Shown here in pieces: positions 44,426 to 53,189 of a stretch of 64,000 nucleotides of DNA (its first letter is position 1; the number at the start of each line of letters is the position of its first letter). Made by a program: the position numbers and the translations under genes. Origin of the DNA: Streptomyces sp. TRM68416 (GTDB lineage Bacteria; Actinomycetota; Actinomycetes; Streptomycetales; Streptomycetaceae); the NCBI RefSeq assembly GCF_014596915.1, contig NZ_JACVWU010000001.1, positions 186,001 through 250,000 of the forward strand. Reading direction: 5' to 3'. The notes beneath the pieces were generated by a model. That model had not been told where the DNA came from and made no database searches. It saw only the letters and a program-made list of their open reading frames with translations.

Positions 44426-46087
44426 TCAATCTCCTGGCGCGAGCGCCCCGTTGCCGAGTCCGTCCCGGGCCAGCGCCGACGCCTGCTTACCGAGTTCGGC
44501 CACCCTCCGCACCCGCTCCTCGAACTCCTGCAGTGCGCGGAATGCTGCCCCGTATCGACGCTGCTCGGAGATGTCCATCTGTGGGATACGGGCACCTTTG
44601 CCGTCGAGCCGGTAGGTGCCGCTGGCGCTGGTGGAGCGACGGGTGTTGGCCGCGCTGCGCAGGAAGCCCTGGAGGTAGTCGGTGTCGAGTTGATCGCTCA
44701 CCGACACCGGCTCTGGATCGCCGTACTCGACCAGCCCGGCCCGCGCGAGGTCGGCAACGCTGACGGACGGCCCATCCAAAGCGCTGGGGCCGTCGCCTCC
44801 CGTCAAGGTCGGCAGCAGGTCGGCCAGCACACGCACCTGTTCGGCCATCTCCTGTCGCAGCGCCCGGTATTCGGTCGCGTAGTCGCGGTGGGACTCCTCG
44901 ACGTGGCGGCCGGGAGTCAGATCCACGGTGTCGTCGAGGAGTTCGATCAGGGGTACGTCCGCCATCTGGTCGGGCCCTGGCTCCAACGGGCCGTCGGGAT
45001 TGTTCGCCGTCAGATCGACCATGCGCACCCTGGTGACGGCGTCATCCGGGGATTGCGGGCGGCGCAGATGCCAGAGGTGCACGGGGAGCGCGTGCGACAC
45101 AGCGCTTCCAGGTGGGAGGGCGATGATGTCCGTGAGGAGGCCGCGCCGGACGAGCTCGGCCCTGATACGGCGACCGGCCTTGCGGTAGGCGACCGAAGCA
45201 GGCATGACCATGAGGACGCGCCCACCCGGCGCGGTGTGTGCGTAAGCGTGTTGCAGCCAGGCAAGTTCAGCTTCGGCACGTGACGGTGTACCGAGTTCCC
45301 ACCGAGGGTCGAGCAACAGATCCTCGCGGCCCCAGTCCGTGGCGCCGACGGGCGGATCACAGACGACGAGATCGGCCTTGAGGTTGGGCCAGTGGTCGTC
45401 GCGCAAGGAATCTCCGGTACGGATGTCGACGCCGGTGCGTCCTGTGAGATCGGCCCGCAACTGCGCAAATCGAGCACTGCGGGTGTCGACCTCCTGACCA
45501 CACCGCTGGGGGCCGACCTCGGGTCCAACCGCCAAGAGCAGCGTTCCGATTCCACAAGCCGGATCGAAGAGGGTCGTATCGCTGCGTACCTCGCCGGCGA
45601 AGTGCCGCACCGCGTTGACAATGCGGGGTGAGGTGACCTGGTCGGACCCGGCCCGGCGCACCGAGTCGGTGAAGCGCTCGGTAAGCGCGCTCACCACGTC
45701 GCCGGGTGATCCACCGTCGCTGAGTTGCCGCGCCAGTCGGATGGCGCCTGTCGGCAGACCTTCCGGGGCCTCGTCCTCGGCACCGGCGAACAGCTGGGCC
45801 ACGTCGGCGAGCCCGCCGATCATGTCGTCACCGTAGGCCGCTCGCAGGGCCTGCCACAGCTGCACCTCCACCGAGACGTCCTGGCCCTTGCGCTGATTGT
45901 CCAGCCATGCCTGCACCGCGGCAAGGTCGAACAACGGGCTGTTCGCGCCGCCACCTGCGGGCGCGGGGAAATCCTCGTACCGGCGCCTCCAGTTGGAGAC
46001 GGCGGCACGCGTGACGCCTGCAAGCCGAGCGATCTCGGAGCCGGTGACAAGCGGTCCGCCGACTGGCGGAGCGGGATGGTCTGCCAT
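44426..46087 (-). CDS. Orphan HsdM-like N6-adenine methylase with MerR-type helix-turn-helix
   Basis: A 553-residue protein. The N-terminal helix-turn-helix (about residues 14-65: TGSEIARLAGVTRAAVSNWRR) is followed by a type I-like methylase with motif I DPACGIGT near 172. Motif IV reads CDPPVG near 242, where most relatives have NPPF/DPPF, so activity may be altered. The C-terminal ~150 residues, with paired helices (EFEERVRRVAELGKQ), resemble part of an HsdS specificity subunit. No hsdR or separate hsdS is nearby. It converges with the McrBC operon, 33 bp apart. I chose ATG 46087; GTG 46096 is an alternative. Confidence 0.82.
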   Translation of the reverse strand: MADHPAPPVGGPLVTGSEIARLAGVTRAAVSNWRRRYEDFPAPAGGGANSPLFDLAAVQAWLDNQRKGQDVSVEVQLWQALRAAYGDDMIGGLADVAQLFAGAEDEAPEGLPTGAIRLARQLSDGGSPGDVVSALTERFTDSVRRAGSDQVTSPRIVNAVRHFAGEVRSDTTLFDPACGIGTLLLAVGPEVGPQRCGQEVDTRSARFAQLRADLTGRTGVDIRTGDSLRDDHWPNLKADLVVCDPPVGATDWGREDLLLDPRWELGTPSRAEAELAWLQHAYAHTAPGGRVLMVMPASVAYRKAGRRIRAELVRRGLLTDIIALPPGSAVSHALPVHLWHLRRPQSPDDAVTRVRMVDLTANNPDGPLEPGPDQMADVPLIELLDDTVDLTPGRHVEESHRDYATEYRALRQEMAEQVRVLADLLPTLTGGDGPSALDGPSVSVADLARAGLVEYGDPEPVSVSDQLDTDYLQGFLRSAANTRRSTSASGTYRLDGKGARIPQMDISEQRRYGAAFRALQEFEERVRRVAELGKQASALARDGLGNGALAPGD

Positions 46088-46096
46088 GGGCGCCAC

Positions 46097-46521
46097 CGTA
46101 CACGTACACCATTACTCCATCAACGAATAGAGCATGTTGACGTCGTACACACATATCTGTTGCCGCAGCGGGTACACCTCATGGAGCGGCCGCACATCAG
46201 GAACTCGCCGACCAAGGATTCGTTACTCACCCCGAGAGCGTCGGCATCAATTAGGTCTCGGCGGTTGTATGTAGAGGTCACAGGCCGCTGCCTGCCTCAC
46301 GGCCGGGCCGAGGATAAGTGACTGTACTGGGACGAGTTGAGCCATCCAGATCTGTCCTAGGACCACGGCGGCTGTGCGGACTAGTTCCAACCTCACACGC
46401 CATGGCTACGTACGTAGCCGGGCAGCCCCATTTTGATCGGTACAAAGCGGGGTTTATTCCGGCCCTCAGCCAGAGGAGAAGGGAGTATCCGAGCAGCACC
46501 CGATAGCCAAAGCCCTTAGCG
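46097..46521. other. Gene-free spacer at the island/backbone border, with a 16-bp palindrome
   Basis: This 425-bp stretch has lower GC than its surroundings and no reading frame with proper codon bias. It contains a perfect 16-bp palindrome, GGCTACGTACGTAGCC, at 46404-46419. It separates the last defence gene from the 3' end of rnpB. No tRNA, att repeat pair or integrase was recognised. Confidence 0.55.
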
Positions 46522-46931
46522 GCAGACGAGTCGGGCTGTACGCCGGGTTCTGTTCCCCGGTTCCCTCGCGGGAGCCGGGGTGACGGCCATCCATCTAGGA
46601 CCGGTGTTGCCACCGGCCTCGTGCGGTCTACCCGCGGACTTGGGCGGGCAGCCCTCGAACGTCCGCGCAGAAACACCGGAGTGTTTCCTCTTGACCTTGC
46701 TCCGGGTGGGGTTTACCTAGCTGCTCAGGTCGCCCTGGGCACTGGTGGTCTCTTACACCACCGTTTCACCCTTACCGGGGACCGAGGTCCCCGGCGGTTT
46801 GCTTTCTGTGGCACTGTCCCGCGGGTCACCCCGGGTGGCCGTTAGCCATCACCCTGCCCTGTGGAGCCCGGACGTTCCTCGGGAAGCCCCCTAGGGGGAC
46901 TCCACGCGGCCGTCCGCCCGGCTCGTCTGCC
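46522..46931 (-). ncRNA. rnpB: RNase P RNA, bacterial type A
   Basis: About 410 nt on the minus strand. The universally conserved elements are clear: a 5' half with GAGGAACGTCCGGGCTCC and ACAGGGCAGGGTGATGGCTA, then GGACAGTGCCACAGAAA. A central GGTGAAACGGTGG and AGAGACCACCAG follow, and the 3' half has GGTAAACCCC and ACAGAACCCGGCGTACAG. The ends pair as helix P1 (AGACGAGCCGGGC with GCCCGACTCGTCT). It is the catalytic RNA that matures tRNA 5' ends. Its 5' end overlaps the eamA coding end by about 40 nt, so its promoter must lie inside eamA. Confidence 0.97.
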
Positions 46932-47811
46932 GTGGCGACCATGTTACCGGCCTGCGCGGGGCCGCGGTCGCCAGGACCGAGCCCGCGAGGATCAGGGCGA
47001 AGGCCGCCGCGATGGTGGGGGTGAGCGGCTCGTTCAGGAACACCGCTCCCGCCGCCACTGCGATGGCCGGGTTGACGTACGTGATCACCGTGGCGCGGGT
47101 GGGGCCCGCCTCCTTGATCAGTTCCAGGAAGGCGACAAAAGCGACTGCCGTGCAGATCACGCCCAAAGCCGCAAGCGCCATCAGGACCGAGGTGGGTGGG
47201 AGGGAAGGAGGCCACGTCGCGGCCGCCCCCGGCGCGTAGACCAGCGCCGCCAGCGCCAGGCACGGGGCCGTCAGGTGCAGGGACGGGACGTCCCTGAGCC
47301 AACGCGCCGCGATCAAGGGTGCCGTGGCGTAGCCCAGTACCGTCAGCAGGACCTCGGCCAGCGACTTCGCGTCGCCGCCGGTCAGGTGCGGGACCGTGAG
47401 GGTGCCGACGCCGGCGAGGCCCAGGGCCAGGCCGGTCATCCGCCGTATGCCCAGCCGCTCCGTGTCGCCGAAGAAGCGGGCCAGGGCGACGCCGACGATG
47501 GGGACGCCCGCGATCAGCAGGCCGGCGGTGGAGCTGGAGAGGTGGCGTTCGGCGTCCGTCAGTGTGTACCAGGGGCCGATGATCTCGATCACCGCGAAGG
47601 CCAGCATGGGGCGCCAGTGCGTCCGTACGGTCCGGGGCAGGCCGCCCTGGCGCAGGGCGAACGGCAGCAGGAGCGCGGCGCCGAGGGCGCAGCGTACGAA
47701 CACCACCACGGAGGCGGACAGCGGGGCGTCCACCGCCACCTTGATCAGCAGGTAGGGGATGCCCCAGACCACTCCCATCAGGGAGAACAGGAACCAGCCA
47801 CGTGCACTCAT
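46891..47811 (-). CDS. EamA-family (DMT) transporter
   Basis: A 306-residue membrane protein with ten predicted hydrophobic segments in two homologous EamA halves. Each half has the Gly/Ala-rich helices and the GxxxxxVNPAIAVAAG type motif (VITYVNPAIAVAAGAVFLNE in the second half). These carry out efflux of amino acids or metabolites, but the substrate cannot be told from sequence. The last ~13 codons coincide with the 5' end of rnpB on the same strand. It lies 19 bp downstream of the AraC gene and is probably transcribed with it. Confidence 0.9.
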   Translation of the reverse strand: MSARGWFLFSLMGVVWGIPYLLIKVAVDAPLSASVVVFVRCALGAALLLPFALRQGGLPRTVRTHWRPMLAFAVIEIIGPWYTLTDAERHLSSSTAGLLIAGVPIVGVALARFFGDTERLGIRRMTGLALGLAGVGTLTVPHLTGGDAKSLAEVLLTVLGYATAPLIAARWLRDVPSLHLTAPCLALAALVYAPGAAATWPPSLPPTSVLMALAALGVICTAVAFVAFLELIKEAGPTRATVITYVNPAIAVAAGAVFLNEPLTPTIAAAFALILAGSVLATAAPRRPVTWSPRQTSRADGRVESP

Positions 47812-47830
47812 GCGGCGAGTCTCGGCCGGG

Positions 47831-48646
47831 TCAGCGCCGCCCGTCTTGAACGCTGTTGCGGTACGCCGCCGGTGTCACCCCCAGCACCCGCCGGAACCAG
47901 CGGGTCAGATGCGCCTGGTCGGCGAAGCCGACGCGTGCGGCGACCTCGGCCGGGCGCAGTCCGCGCTCCAGCAGGCCGCGCGCCCGCTGCACCCGGTGCT
48001 GGGCTAGCCAGGCGTACGGCGGCACCCCGGTCGCCGTACGGAAGGCGCGCAGGAGCTGGTAGCGGGACAGGCCCAGGTCGGCGGCGAGGGCGGCGAGGGA
48101 GGGCGGGTCGGTGAGTTCGTCGGCCAGGCGGTCGCGGACCGTGCGGGCGATGCGGTCGGCGCCGGGGACCGGGGTGGTGACCAGGCGGGCCGTGGAGTGG
48201 CGGTGGGTCAGGGCCGCCAGCAGCCAGGGGAGGCGGGACTCGGTCTCCAGGGGGTCGGGGCAGGCGCTCAGCTCGGTGTGCGTGACGCGCAGGGCGGCGG
48301 CCAGTTCGGGGTCGTCGAGGAGGGGCTCGCGGAAGTGGGGCAGGCCGCAGCCGTCGGCCAGCAGCGAGGGCTCGGCGTACAGGGCGCGGTAGGCGTAGCC
48401 GTCGGTGGGGCTGCCGGGGCCGCCCGTGTGCATCTCGCCCGGGGCCAGCACGACGACGGAACCGGGTCCCGTACGGATGTGGCCGCCGCGGTAGTCGATG
48501 ACCTCCGAGCCGCCCACGCACACGCCGATCGTGTACTCCTCGTGTGCGTGCGGGGCGTAGACGTGCTTGTCGAAGCGGGCGGTGAGCAGGTCGAGCGGGG
48601 GGCCGCAGCGGCCCACCCGTGCTCTGGTCCACAGTGCCTGTTCCAT
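47831..48646 (-). CDS. AraC-family transcriptional regulator
   Basis: A 271-residue regulator. The N-terminal cupin (about 15-110; HAHEEYTIGVCVGG, GSVVVLAPGEMH) is the ligand-binding domain. The C-terminal double helix-turn-helix (about 170-265) has LAALAADLGLSRYQLLRAFR and VGFADQAHLTRWFRRVLGVTPAAYR. It is upstream of and in line with the EamA gene, which it probably regulates together with itself. Its ligand is unknown. Confidence 0.92.
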   Translation of the reverse strand: MEQALWTRARVGRCGPPLDLLTARFDKHVYAPHAHEEYTIGVCVGGSEVIDYRGGHIRTGPGSVVVLAPGEMHTGGPGSPTDGYAYRALYAEPSLLADGCGLPHFREPLLDDPELAAALRVTHTELSACPDPLETESRLPWLLAALTHRHSTARLVTTPVPGADRIARTVRDRLADELTDPPSLAALAADLGLSRYQLLRAFRTATGVPPYAWLAQHRVQRARGLLERGLRPAEVAARVGFADQAHLTRWFRRVLGVTPAAYRNSVQDGRR

Positions 48647-48716
48647 GCCCCCGCCGCCCTCTGTCCGTCGTCGTCAGGGTGCAACACCCGGCGGCCCGGA
48701 GAAAGTCCGGCCGCGA

Positions 48717-50156
48717 TCACGCCGGCACGAAGCGCACCTTCGCCGTTCCCGGGTCCGCCTGGGTCAGGCGGACGCGCAGGCGCTCGCCCAGCGGGAGCGG
48801 GGCGGTGTCGCCGTCGATGCGGCCGATCACCGCCGGGGTGTCCAACTGCACGGTTCCGACGGTCGGTTGCTGGTCCCGTACGTCCACCACGCAGCCGTCG
48901 AACTCCGCCCCCACGCTGTCCTTCAGCAGCGCCGCCTCGACGATGTCGACGCATTCGCGTTCGACGGTTCCGGCGCGGCGGCCGCCCTCCGCCATCTCCT
49001 CCGGCAGGGCGTCCAGGGCGGCGAGGACCCAGTCGGGCGGGGGTTCCTCCGCCACGGCGGCCATGCACAACTCCGAGGTGTAGCGGTCGGCGAGGCGGCG
49101 GAGGGGGGCGGTGCAGTGGGCGTAGGGGGCGGCCACCGCCGAGTGGGTGGTGATCTCCGGGAGGCGGCCGTCCCTGAACACCGTGTAGCGCGCGCCGCGC
49201 AGCAGCGTCGTGCACTCCTGGAGGAAGGCCGCGTGGCGCGGGAGCCCCGGGTCCAGGGAACGCACGAGTGCCGCGTACGAGACGTGGTGCGGCCAGTCGA
49301 TGTGCAGGGCGCGGGCGGTGCGGCGCAGGCGGCCGACGGCGCCGTCGGGGGCTGCGGGGAGGGTACGGAGGACGCCGGTGCCGTAGGCGAGCATCAGGTC
49401 CGCCGCGGCCATGCCGGTCAGCAGGGAGATCTGGGCGTTCCAGCCGTCGGCGGGGAGCGGGGCGCGGTACGACAGCTCGTACGTGCCGTTCCGCTCGGTG
49501 ATCTCCTGCTCGGGGACGTTGAGGGAGATGCCGCCGCGGTCCGCCTCCAGGGCCTCCCGCAGGCGGCCGATCTCCGCCAGCAGGGCCAGCGGTTCCTCGG
49601 CCGTCTTCGTGTCGATCTCCCGCTGTACGCCCGCGTAGTCGAGCTTGGCCCGGCTGCGGACCAGGGCGCGGCGGACATCGACGGCGAGCGGGTTGCCGTC
49701 CGTGTCGAGGTCGATCGTCCACAGGGCGGCCGGGCGGGTCTGGCCCGGGAGCAGGCTCGCGGCGCCCTCGCCGAGGACGGCCGGGTGCAGGGGCGTGCGC
49801 TCGTCCGGGAAGTACAGGGTGAGCACGCGCCGGTGGGTCTCGGCGTCCAGCACGGATTCCGGTACGACGAAGGCGGCGACGTCGGCGATGGCGTACCGGA
49901 CGCGGTAGCCGGTGCCCAGCCGGGACAGGTGCATCGCCTGGTCGAGGTCGGTGGAGGTGGGCGGGTCGACGGTGAACAGGGGGATGTCGGTGGCGTCGGT
50001 CGGCGGGAGGGCGGGGTCGCGGGCGGCTCGTTCGGCCTCCGCGAGCACCTCGGGCGGGAAGGTCGCGGCGATGCCGAGTTCGGTGCGCAGGGCGGTGAGG
50101 GCGGCCCGGAGGGGGGCTTCGGGGGCGCCGGTCACGCGGATGTGGCGGCGGGGCAT
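48717..50156 (-). CDS. RNB-domain exoribonuclease (RNase II/R family)
   Basis: A 479-residue protein dominated by the RNB catalytic domain. The metal-binding aspartates sit in FTVDPPTSTDLDQAMH (D64, D70, D72). The YAIADVAAFV strand, ERTPLHPAVLGEG and a C-terminal YAHCTAPLRRLADRY helix, typical of RNase II, are present. N-terminal cold-shock domains are absent and the S1 domain is reduced, so it is shorter than E. coli RNase II (644 residues). This compact form is common in actinomycetes. The predicted role is 3'-5' degradation of single-stranded RNA. It starts at ATG 50156, divergent from yaaA. Confidence 0.92.
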   Translation of the reverse strand: MPRRHIRVTGAPEAPLRAALTALRTELGIAATFPPEVLAEAERAARDPALPPTDATDIPLFTVDPPTSTDLDQAMHLSRLGTGYRVRYAIADVAAFVVPESVLDAETHRRVLTLYFPDERTPLHPAVLGEGAASLLPGQTRPAALWTIDLDTDGNPLAVDVRRALVRSRAKLDYAGVQREIDTKTAEEPLALLAEIGRLREALEADRGGISLNVPEQEITERNGTYELSYRAPLPADGWNAQISLLTGMAAADLMLAYGTGVLRTLPAAPDGAVGRLRRTARALHIDWPHHVSYAALVRSLDPGLPRHAAFLQECTTLLRGARYTVFRDGRLPEITTHSAVAAPYAHCTAPLRRLADRYTSELCMAAVAEEPPPDWVLAALDALPEEMAEGGRRAGTVERECVDIVEAALLKDSVGAEFDGCVVDVRDQQPTVGTVQLDTPAVIGRIDGDTAPLPLGERLRVRLTQADPGTAKVRFVPA

Positions 50157-50232
50157 ACAGCGAGCGTAGGGCGGGGGCCGTCCGGTGGCACGCCGTACGC
50201 TGTGGCCGAGCTCTACCGAAGGAGATCCGCAC

Positions 50233-51015
50233 GTGCTTGTCCTGCTGCCGCCGTCCGAAGGCAAGGCCTCCTCCGGCCGTGGCGCCCCGCTGAAGCCGGA
50301 GTCGCTGTCACTGCCGGGGCTGACCGCCGCCCGCGAGGCCGTCCTCGGCGAACTCGTGGAGCTGTGCGCCGGTGACGAGGACAAGGCGCGCGAGGTGCTC
50401 GGGCTGAGCGAGGGACTGCGCGGCGAGGTCGCGAAGAACGCCGCGCTGCTGACCGCCGGGGCGCGGCCCGCCGGGGAGATCTACACGGGTGTCCTCTACG
50501 ACGCCCTCGGCCTGGCCACCCTGGACGCCGCCGCGAAGAGGCGGGCCGCCCGGTCGCTGCTGGTGTTCTCCGGGCTGTGGGGCGCGGTCCGGGTGACCGA
50601 CAGGATCCCCTCGTACCGCTGCTCGATGGGGGTGAAGCTGCCGGGGCTCGGGGCGCTGGGCGCGCACTGGCGTACGCCGATGGCGGCCGTGATGCCCGAG
50701 GTGGCCGGGGACGGGCTGGTGCTGGACCTGCGGTCGGCGGCGTACGCGGCGGCGTGGAAGCCGAAGGGCGAGGTCGCCGGGCGCACGGCGAGCGTGCGGG
50801 TGCTGCACGCGCCGACGCGGAAGGTGGTCAGCCACTTCAACAAGGCGACGAAGGGGCGGATCGTACGCGCCCTGCTGTCGTCCGGGGTGGCTCCGGCGGG
50901 GCCTGCCGAGCTGGTGGAGGCGCTGCGGGACCTCGGGTACGCGGTGGAGGCCGAGGCGCCGCGGAAGGCGGGGGCGGCCTGGTCGCTGGATGTGCTGGTG
51001 GACGAGATCCACTAG
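50233..51015 (+). CDS. yaaA: YaaA-family peroxide stress protein
   Basis: A 260-residue UPF0246/YaaA protein. Diagnostic segments are LLPPSEGKAS at the N-terminus, IYTGVLYDAL, LVFSGLWGAVRVTDRIPSYR, and VVSHFNKATKGRIVR near the C-terminus. YaaA in E. coli lowers intracellular free iron during peroxide stress and binds DNA. The start is GTG 50233 with AAGGAG eight bases upstream. It is divergent from the RNB gene and 62 bp upstream of the aldolase gene. Confidence 0.95.
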   Translation: MLVLLPPSEGKASSGRGAPLKPESLSLPGLTAAREAVLGELVELCAGDEDKAREVLGLSEGLRGEVAKNAALLTAGARPAGEIYTGVLYDALGLATLDAAAKRRAARSLLVFSGLWGAVRVTDRIPSYRCSMGVKLPGLGALGAHWRTPMAAVMPEVAGDGLVLDLRSAAYAAAWKPKGEVAGRTASVRVLHAPTRKVVSHFNKATKGRIVRALLSSGVAPAGPAELVEALRDLGYAVEAEAPRKAGAAWSLDVLVDEIH

Positions 51016-51077
51016 CGCGCATTGCACTCTGCGCAACAGCCTTTGTGCAGGGTGCACAGCGGCGGCAGGATGTCCGC

Positions 51078-51710
51078 ATGACCTCCGTGCTGGACCTGGC
51101 TCCCGTCGTCCCCGTCGTCGTGATCGAGGATCCGGCCGACGCCGTGCCGCTGGCGCGGGCGCTGGTCGCGGGCGGGCTGCCCGCGATCGAGGTGACCCTG
51201 CGGACGCCCGGTGCGCTCGACGCGATCCGGGCGGTCGGCGAGGAGGTGCCGGGCGCGGTGGTCGGTGCGGGGACGGTGATCGCGCCGGAGCAGGTGACGG
51301 CGTCGGTCGGGGCCGGGGCGCGGTTCCTCGTCAGTCCGGGGTGGACGGACGTACTGCTGGCGGCGATGCGGGCGTCGGGGGTGCCGTTCCTGCCGGGGGT
51401 GTCGACGACGTCGGAGGTCGTGGCGCTGCTGGAACGCGGGGTGCGGGAGATGAAGTTCTTCCCGGCGCAGGCCGCGGGCGGGACGGCGTATCTGCGGTCC
51501 CTGTCGGGGCCGTTGCCGCAGGCGCGGTTCTGTCCGACCGGGGGGATCGGGCCGGACTCCGCGCCGGAGTATCTGGCGTTGCCCAACGTGGGCTGTGTGG
51601 GCGGCAGTTGGATGCTGCCCGCGGAGGCGGTCGCCGCCCGCGACTGGGCCCGGATCGAGGCCCTGGCCCGGGCGGCGGCCGGGCTCAGCGCAGGTGCGAG
51701 GTGTCGTTGA
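51078..51710 (+). CDS. eda: KDPG/KHG aldolase
   Basis: A 210-residue class I aldolase that cleaves 2-keto-3-deoxy-6-phosphogluconate into pyruvate and glyceraldehyde 3-phosphate. E38 (AIEVTLRT) and the Schiff-base lysine K126 (EMKFFPAQAAGG) are present. The phosphate-binding FCPTGGI and VGGSWM ends are also intact. The length is normal for the family. Its 3' end overlaps the convergent RNase H/phosphatase gene by 26 bp, with no terminator between them. Confidence 0.94.
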   Translation: MTSVLDLAPVVPVVVIEDPADAVPLARALVAGGLPAIEVTLRTPGALDAIRAVGEEVPGAVVGAGTVIAPEQVTASVGAGARFLVSPGWTDVLLAAMRASGVPFLPGVSTTSEVVALLERGVREMKFFPAQAAGGTAYLRSLSGPLPQARFCPTGGIGPDSAPEYLALPNVGCVGGSWMLPAEAVAARDWARIEALARAAAGLSAGARCR

Positions 51711-53178
51711 ACAGCCGTACACTCGCGTTGCCGTCGGCGTAGTACGCCACCGCCGACAGGGAGGCCGCCGACAGTTCCATGCGGAACAGGGACTCGGCCG
51801 GGGCGCCCAGGGCGAGCCGTACGAACGTCTTGATCGGCGTGACATGGCTGACCAGCAGGACCGTCCGGCCCGCGTACGTGGCGACCAGCTTGTCGCGGGT
51901 CGCGGCGATGCGGGCGGCCGTCTCGGCGAAGCTCTCGCCGCCGCCGGTGGGACGGGCCTCGGGGTCGGCCAGCCAGGCGTTCAGGTCGTCCGGGTAGCGC
52001 TCGCGGACCTCACCGAAGGTGAGGCCCTCCCAGGCGCCGAAGTCGGTCTCGCGCAGACCTTCGTCGGTGGCCACCTCAAGACCCAGGCGGGCCGCCACGG
52101 CGGCGGCGGTCTCGCGGGTACGGGCGAGCGGCGACGCCACGATCGCCTGGATCGTCCCGCGCCTGGCCAGCGCCTCCGCCACCCGCTCCGCCTGCTCCCG
52201 GCCGATCTCCGAGAGAGACGGATCGTTGCTGCCGCCGCTTCCGGAGAACCGCTTCTGCGGGGTGAGCGGCGTCTCCCCGTGCCGCAGCAGCACGAAGGTC
52301 GCGGGCGCGCCCATGTCGGGGGCGCCCCAACCCGGGGTCGCGACTACTCGGGCGGCCCGGACGTCAGCTTCGGCCTTGGCAGCCGCGCTGTCCTGGGGGG
52401 TGGTGGGGGTGGGGGTGGGGGTGGGAGCGCAGGTGGAGGCGGGGGCGGGAGAAGAGGCGGGGGTGGAGGTGGAGGCGGGCGCGACGGATGCGGCCCGCTC
52501 CGCGGATGAGGCGGGCGTGGTTGAAGCAGTCCGCTCCGCGGAGGAGGCCGGCGTGGCTGAAGCAGCCCGCCCCGCGGAAGAAGCCGACGTGGCTGACGCA
52601 GCCCGCCCCGCGGGCGAGGTCGACGCCGCTCCGCGGCTCGCCGCCGCGTCCGGCCCCGCCGTAGAGACCACCGCGTCCGGCCCCGCCGTAGAAACCACCG
52701 CGTCCGCCGCCGCTCCGGAAACCTCCGCGTCCAGCTCCGCCGTAGAAGCCGAAGGCTCCCACGGTTCGCCTCGGGCGCCCGCGTCCATGGCCTCGTTGGC
52801 GAGGCGGTCCGCGTGCTTGTTCTGCTCGCGGGGGATCCACTCGTACGTCACGCGGTCGGGCGGGAAGATGCCCGATGCCTGCAGGGCGAGCGGCTTCATG
52901 TCAGGGTGCTTGATCTTCCAGCGGCCCGACATCTGCTCGACGACCAGCTTGGAGTCCATGCGGACGTGGACCGAGGCGGCCGGGTCCAGTTCGTGGGCGG
53001 CGCGCAGGCCCGCCAGCAGGCCCCGGTACTCGGCGACGTTGTTGGTGACGACGCCGAGGTACTCGGCCCGCTCCGCCAGCGTCTGTCCCGTCGCCGCGTC
53101 GATCACCACGGCCCCGTAGCCCGCGGGCCCCGGGTTGCCCCGCGACCCGCCGTCGGCCTCGACGATGAACTCCCTCAC
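51685..53178 (-). CDS. Bifunctional RNase HI / acid phosphatase
   Basis: A 497-residue fusion. Residues 1-135 are an RNase HI domain (D9 in EADGGSRGNPG, E50 in NNVAEYRG, an Asp in VRMDSKLV, and an Asp in KHADRLAN). Residues ~140-275 are an Ala/Ser/Thr/Pro-rich linker built of tandem repeats. Residues ~280-497 are a histidine phosphatase (LLRHGET, ASPLARTRETA, LRETDFGAWEG, VSHVTPIK). S. coelicolor SCO2299 is the characterised example, with RNase H and acid phosphatase activities. I chose GTG 53178, 11 bases after the previous stop. Together with the two upstream genes it forms a compact operon. The linker is longer and more repetitive than I would expect. Confidence 0.95.
   Translation of the reverse strand: MREFIVEADGGSRGNPGPAGYGAVVIDAATGQTLAERAEYLGVVTNNVAEYRGLLAGLRAAHELDPAASVHVRMDSKLVVEQMSGRWKIKHPDMKPLALQASGIFPPDRVTYEWIPREQNKHADRLANEAMDAGARGEPWEPSASTAELDAEVSGAAADAVVSTAGPDAVVSTAGPDAAASRGAASTSPAGRAASATSASSAGRAASATPASSAERTASTTPASSAERAASVAPASTSTPASSPAPASTCAPTPTPTPTTPQDSAAAKAEADVRAARVVATPGWGAPDMGAPATFVLLRHGETPLTPQKRFSGSGGSNDPSLSEIGREQAERVAEALARRGTIQAIVASPLARTRETAAAVAARLGLEVATDEGLRETDFGAWEGLTFGEVRERYPDDLNAWLADPEARPTGGGESFAETAARIAATRDKLVATYAGRTVLLVSHVTPIKTFVRLALGAPAESLFRMELSAASLSAVAYYADGNASVRLFNDTSHLR
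52490..52753 (-). repeat. Two in-frame tandem repeats in the RNase H/phosphatase linker
   Basis: At 52490-52633 about four degenerate 36-bp units (12 residues, ASSAERAASxTP-like) are arranged head to tail. At 52646-52753 about four 27-bp units (9 residues, VVSTAGPDA) follow. Both periods are multiples of three, so copy-number change would keep the frame. Confidence 0.8.
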
Positions 53179-53189
53179 CGCGAGAACCC

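Noticed and set aside
1..46087. Prophage, ICE or IS element explaining the island
   Set aside because: No integrase, transposase, terminase, capsid or conjugation genes and no terminal inverted repeats seen.
46097..46521. tRNA or tmRNA att site in the border spacer
   Set aside because: No cloverleaf or tmRNA-like sequence could be folded from it; only a palindrome was found.
48268..50232. 654-codon minus-strand frame rich in Pro/Arg
   Set aside because: Out-of-frame reading of the RNB and AraC genes; low-complexity Arg-Pro composition and no domain.
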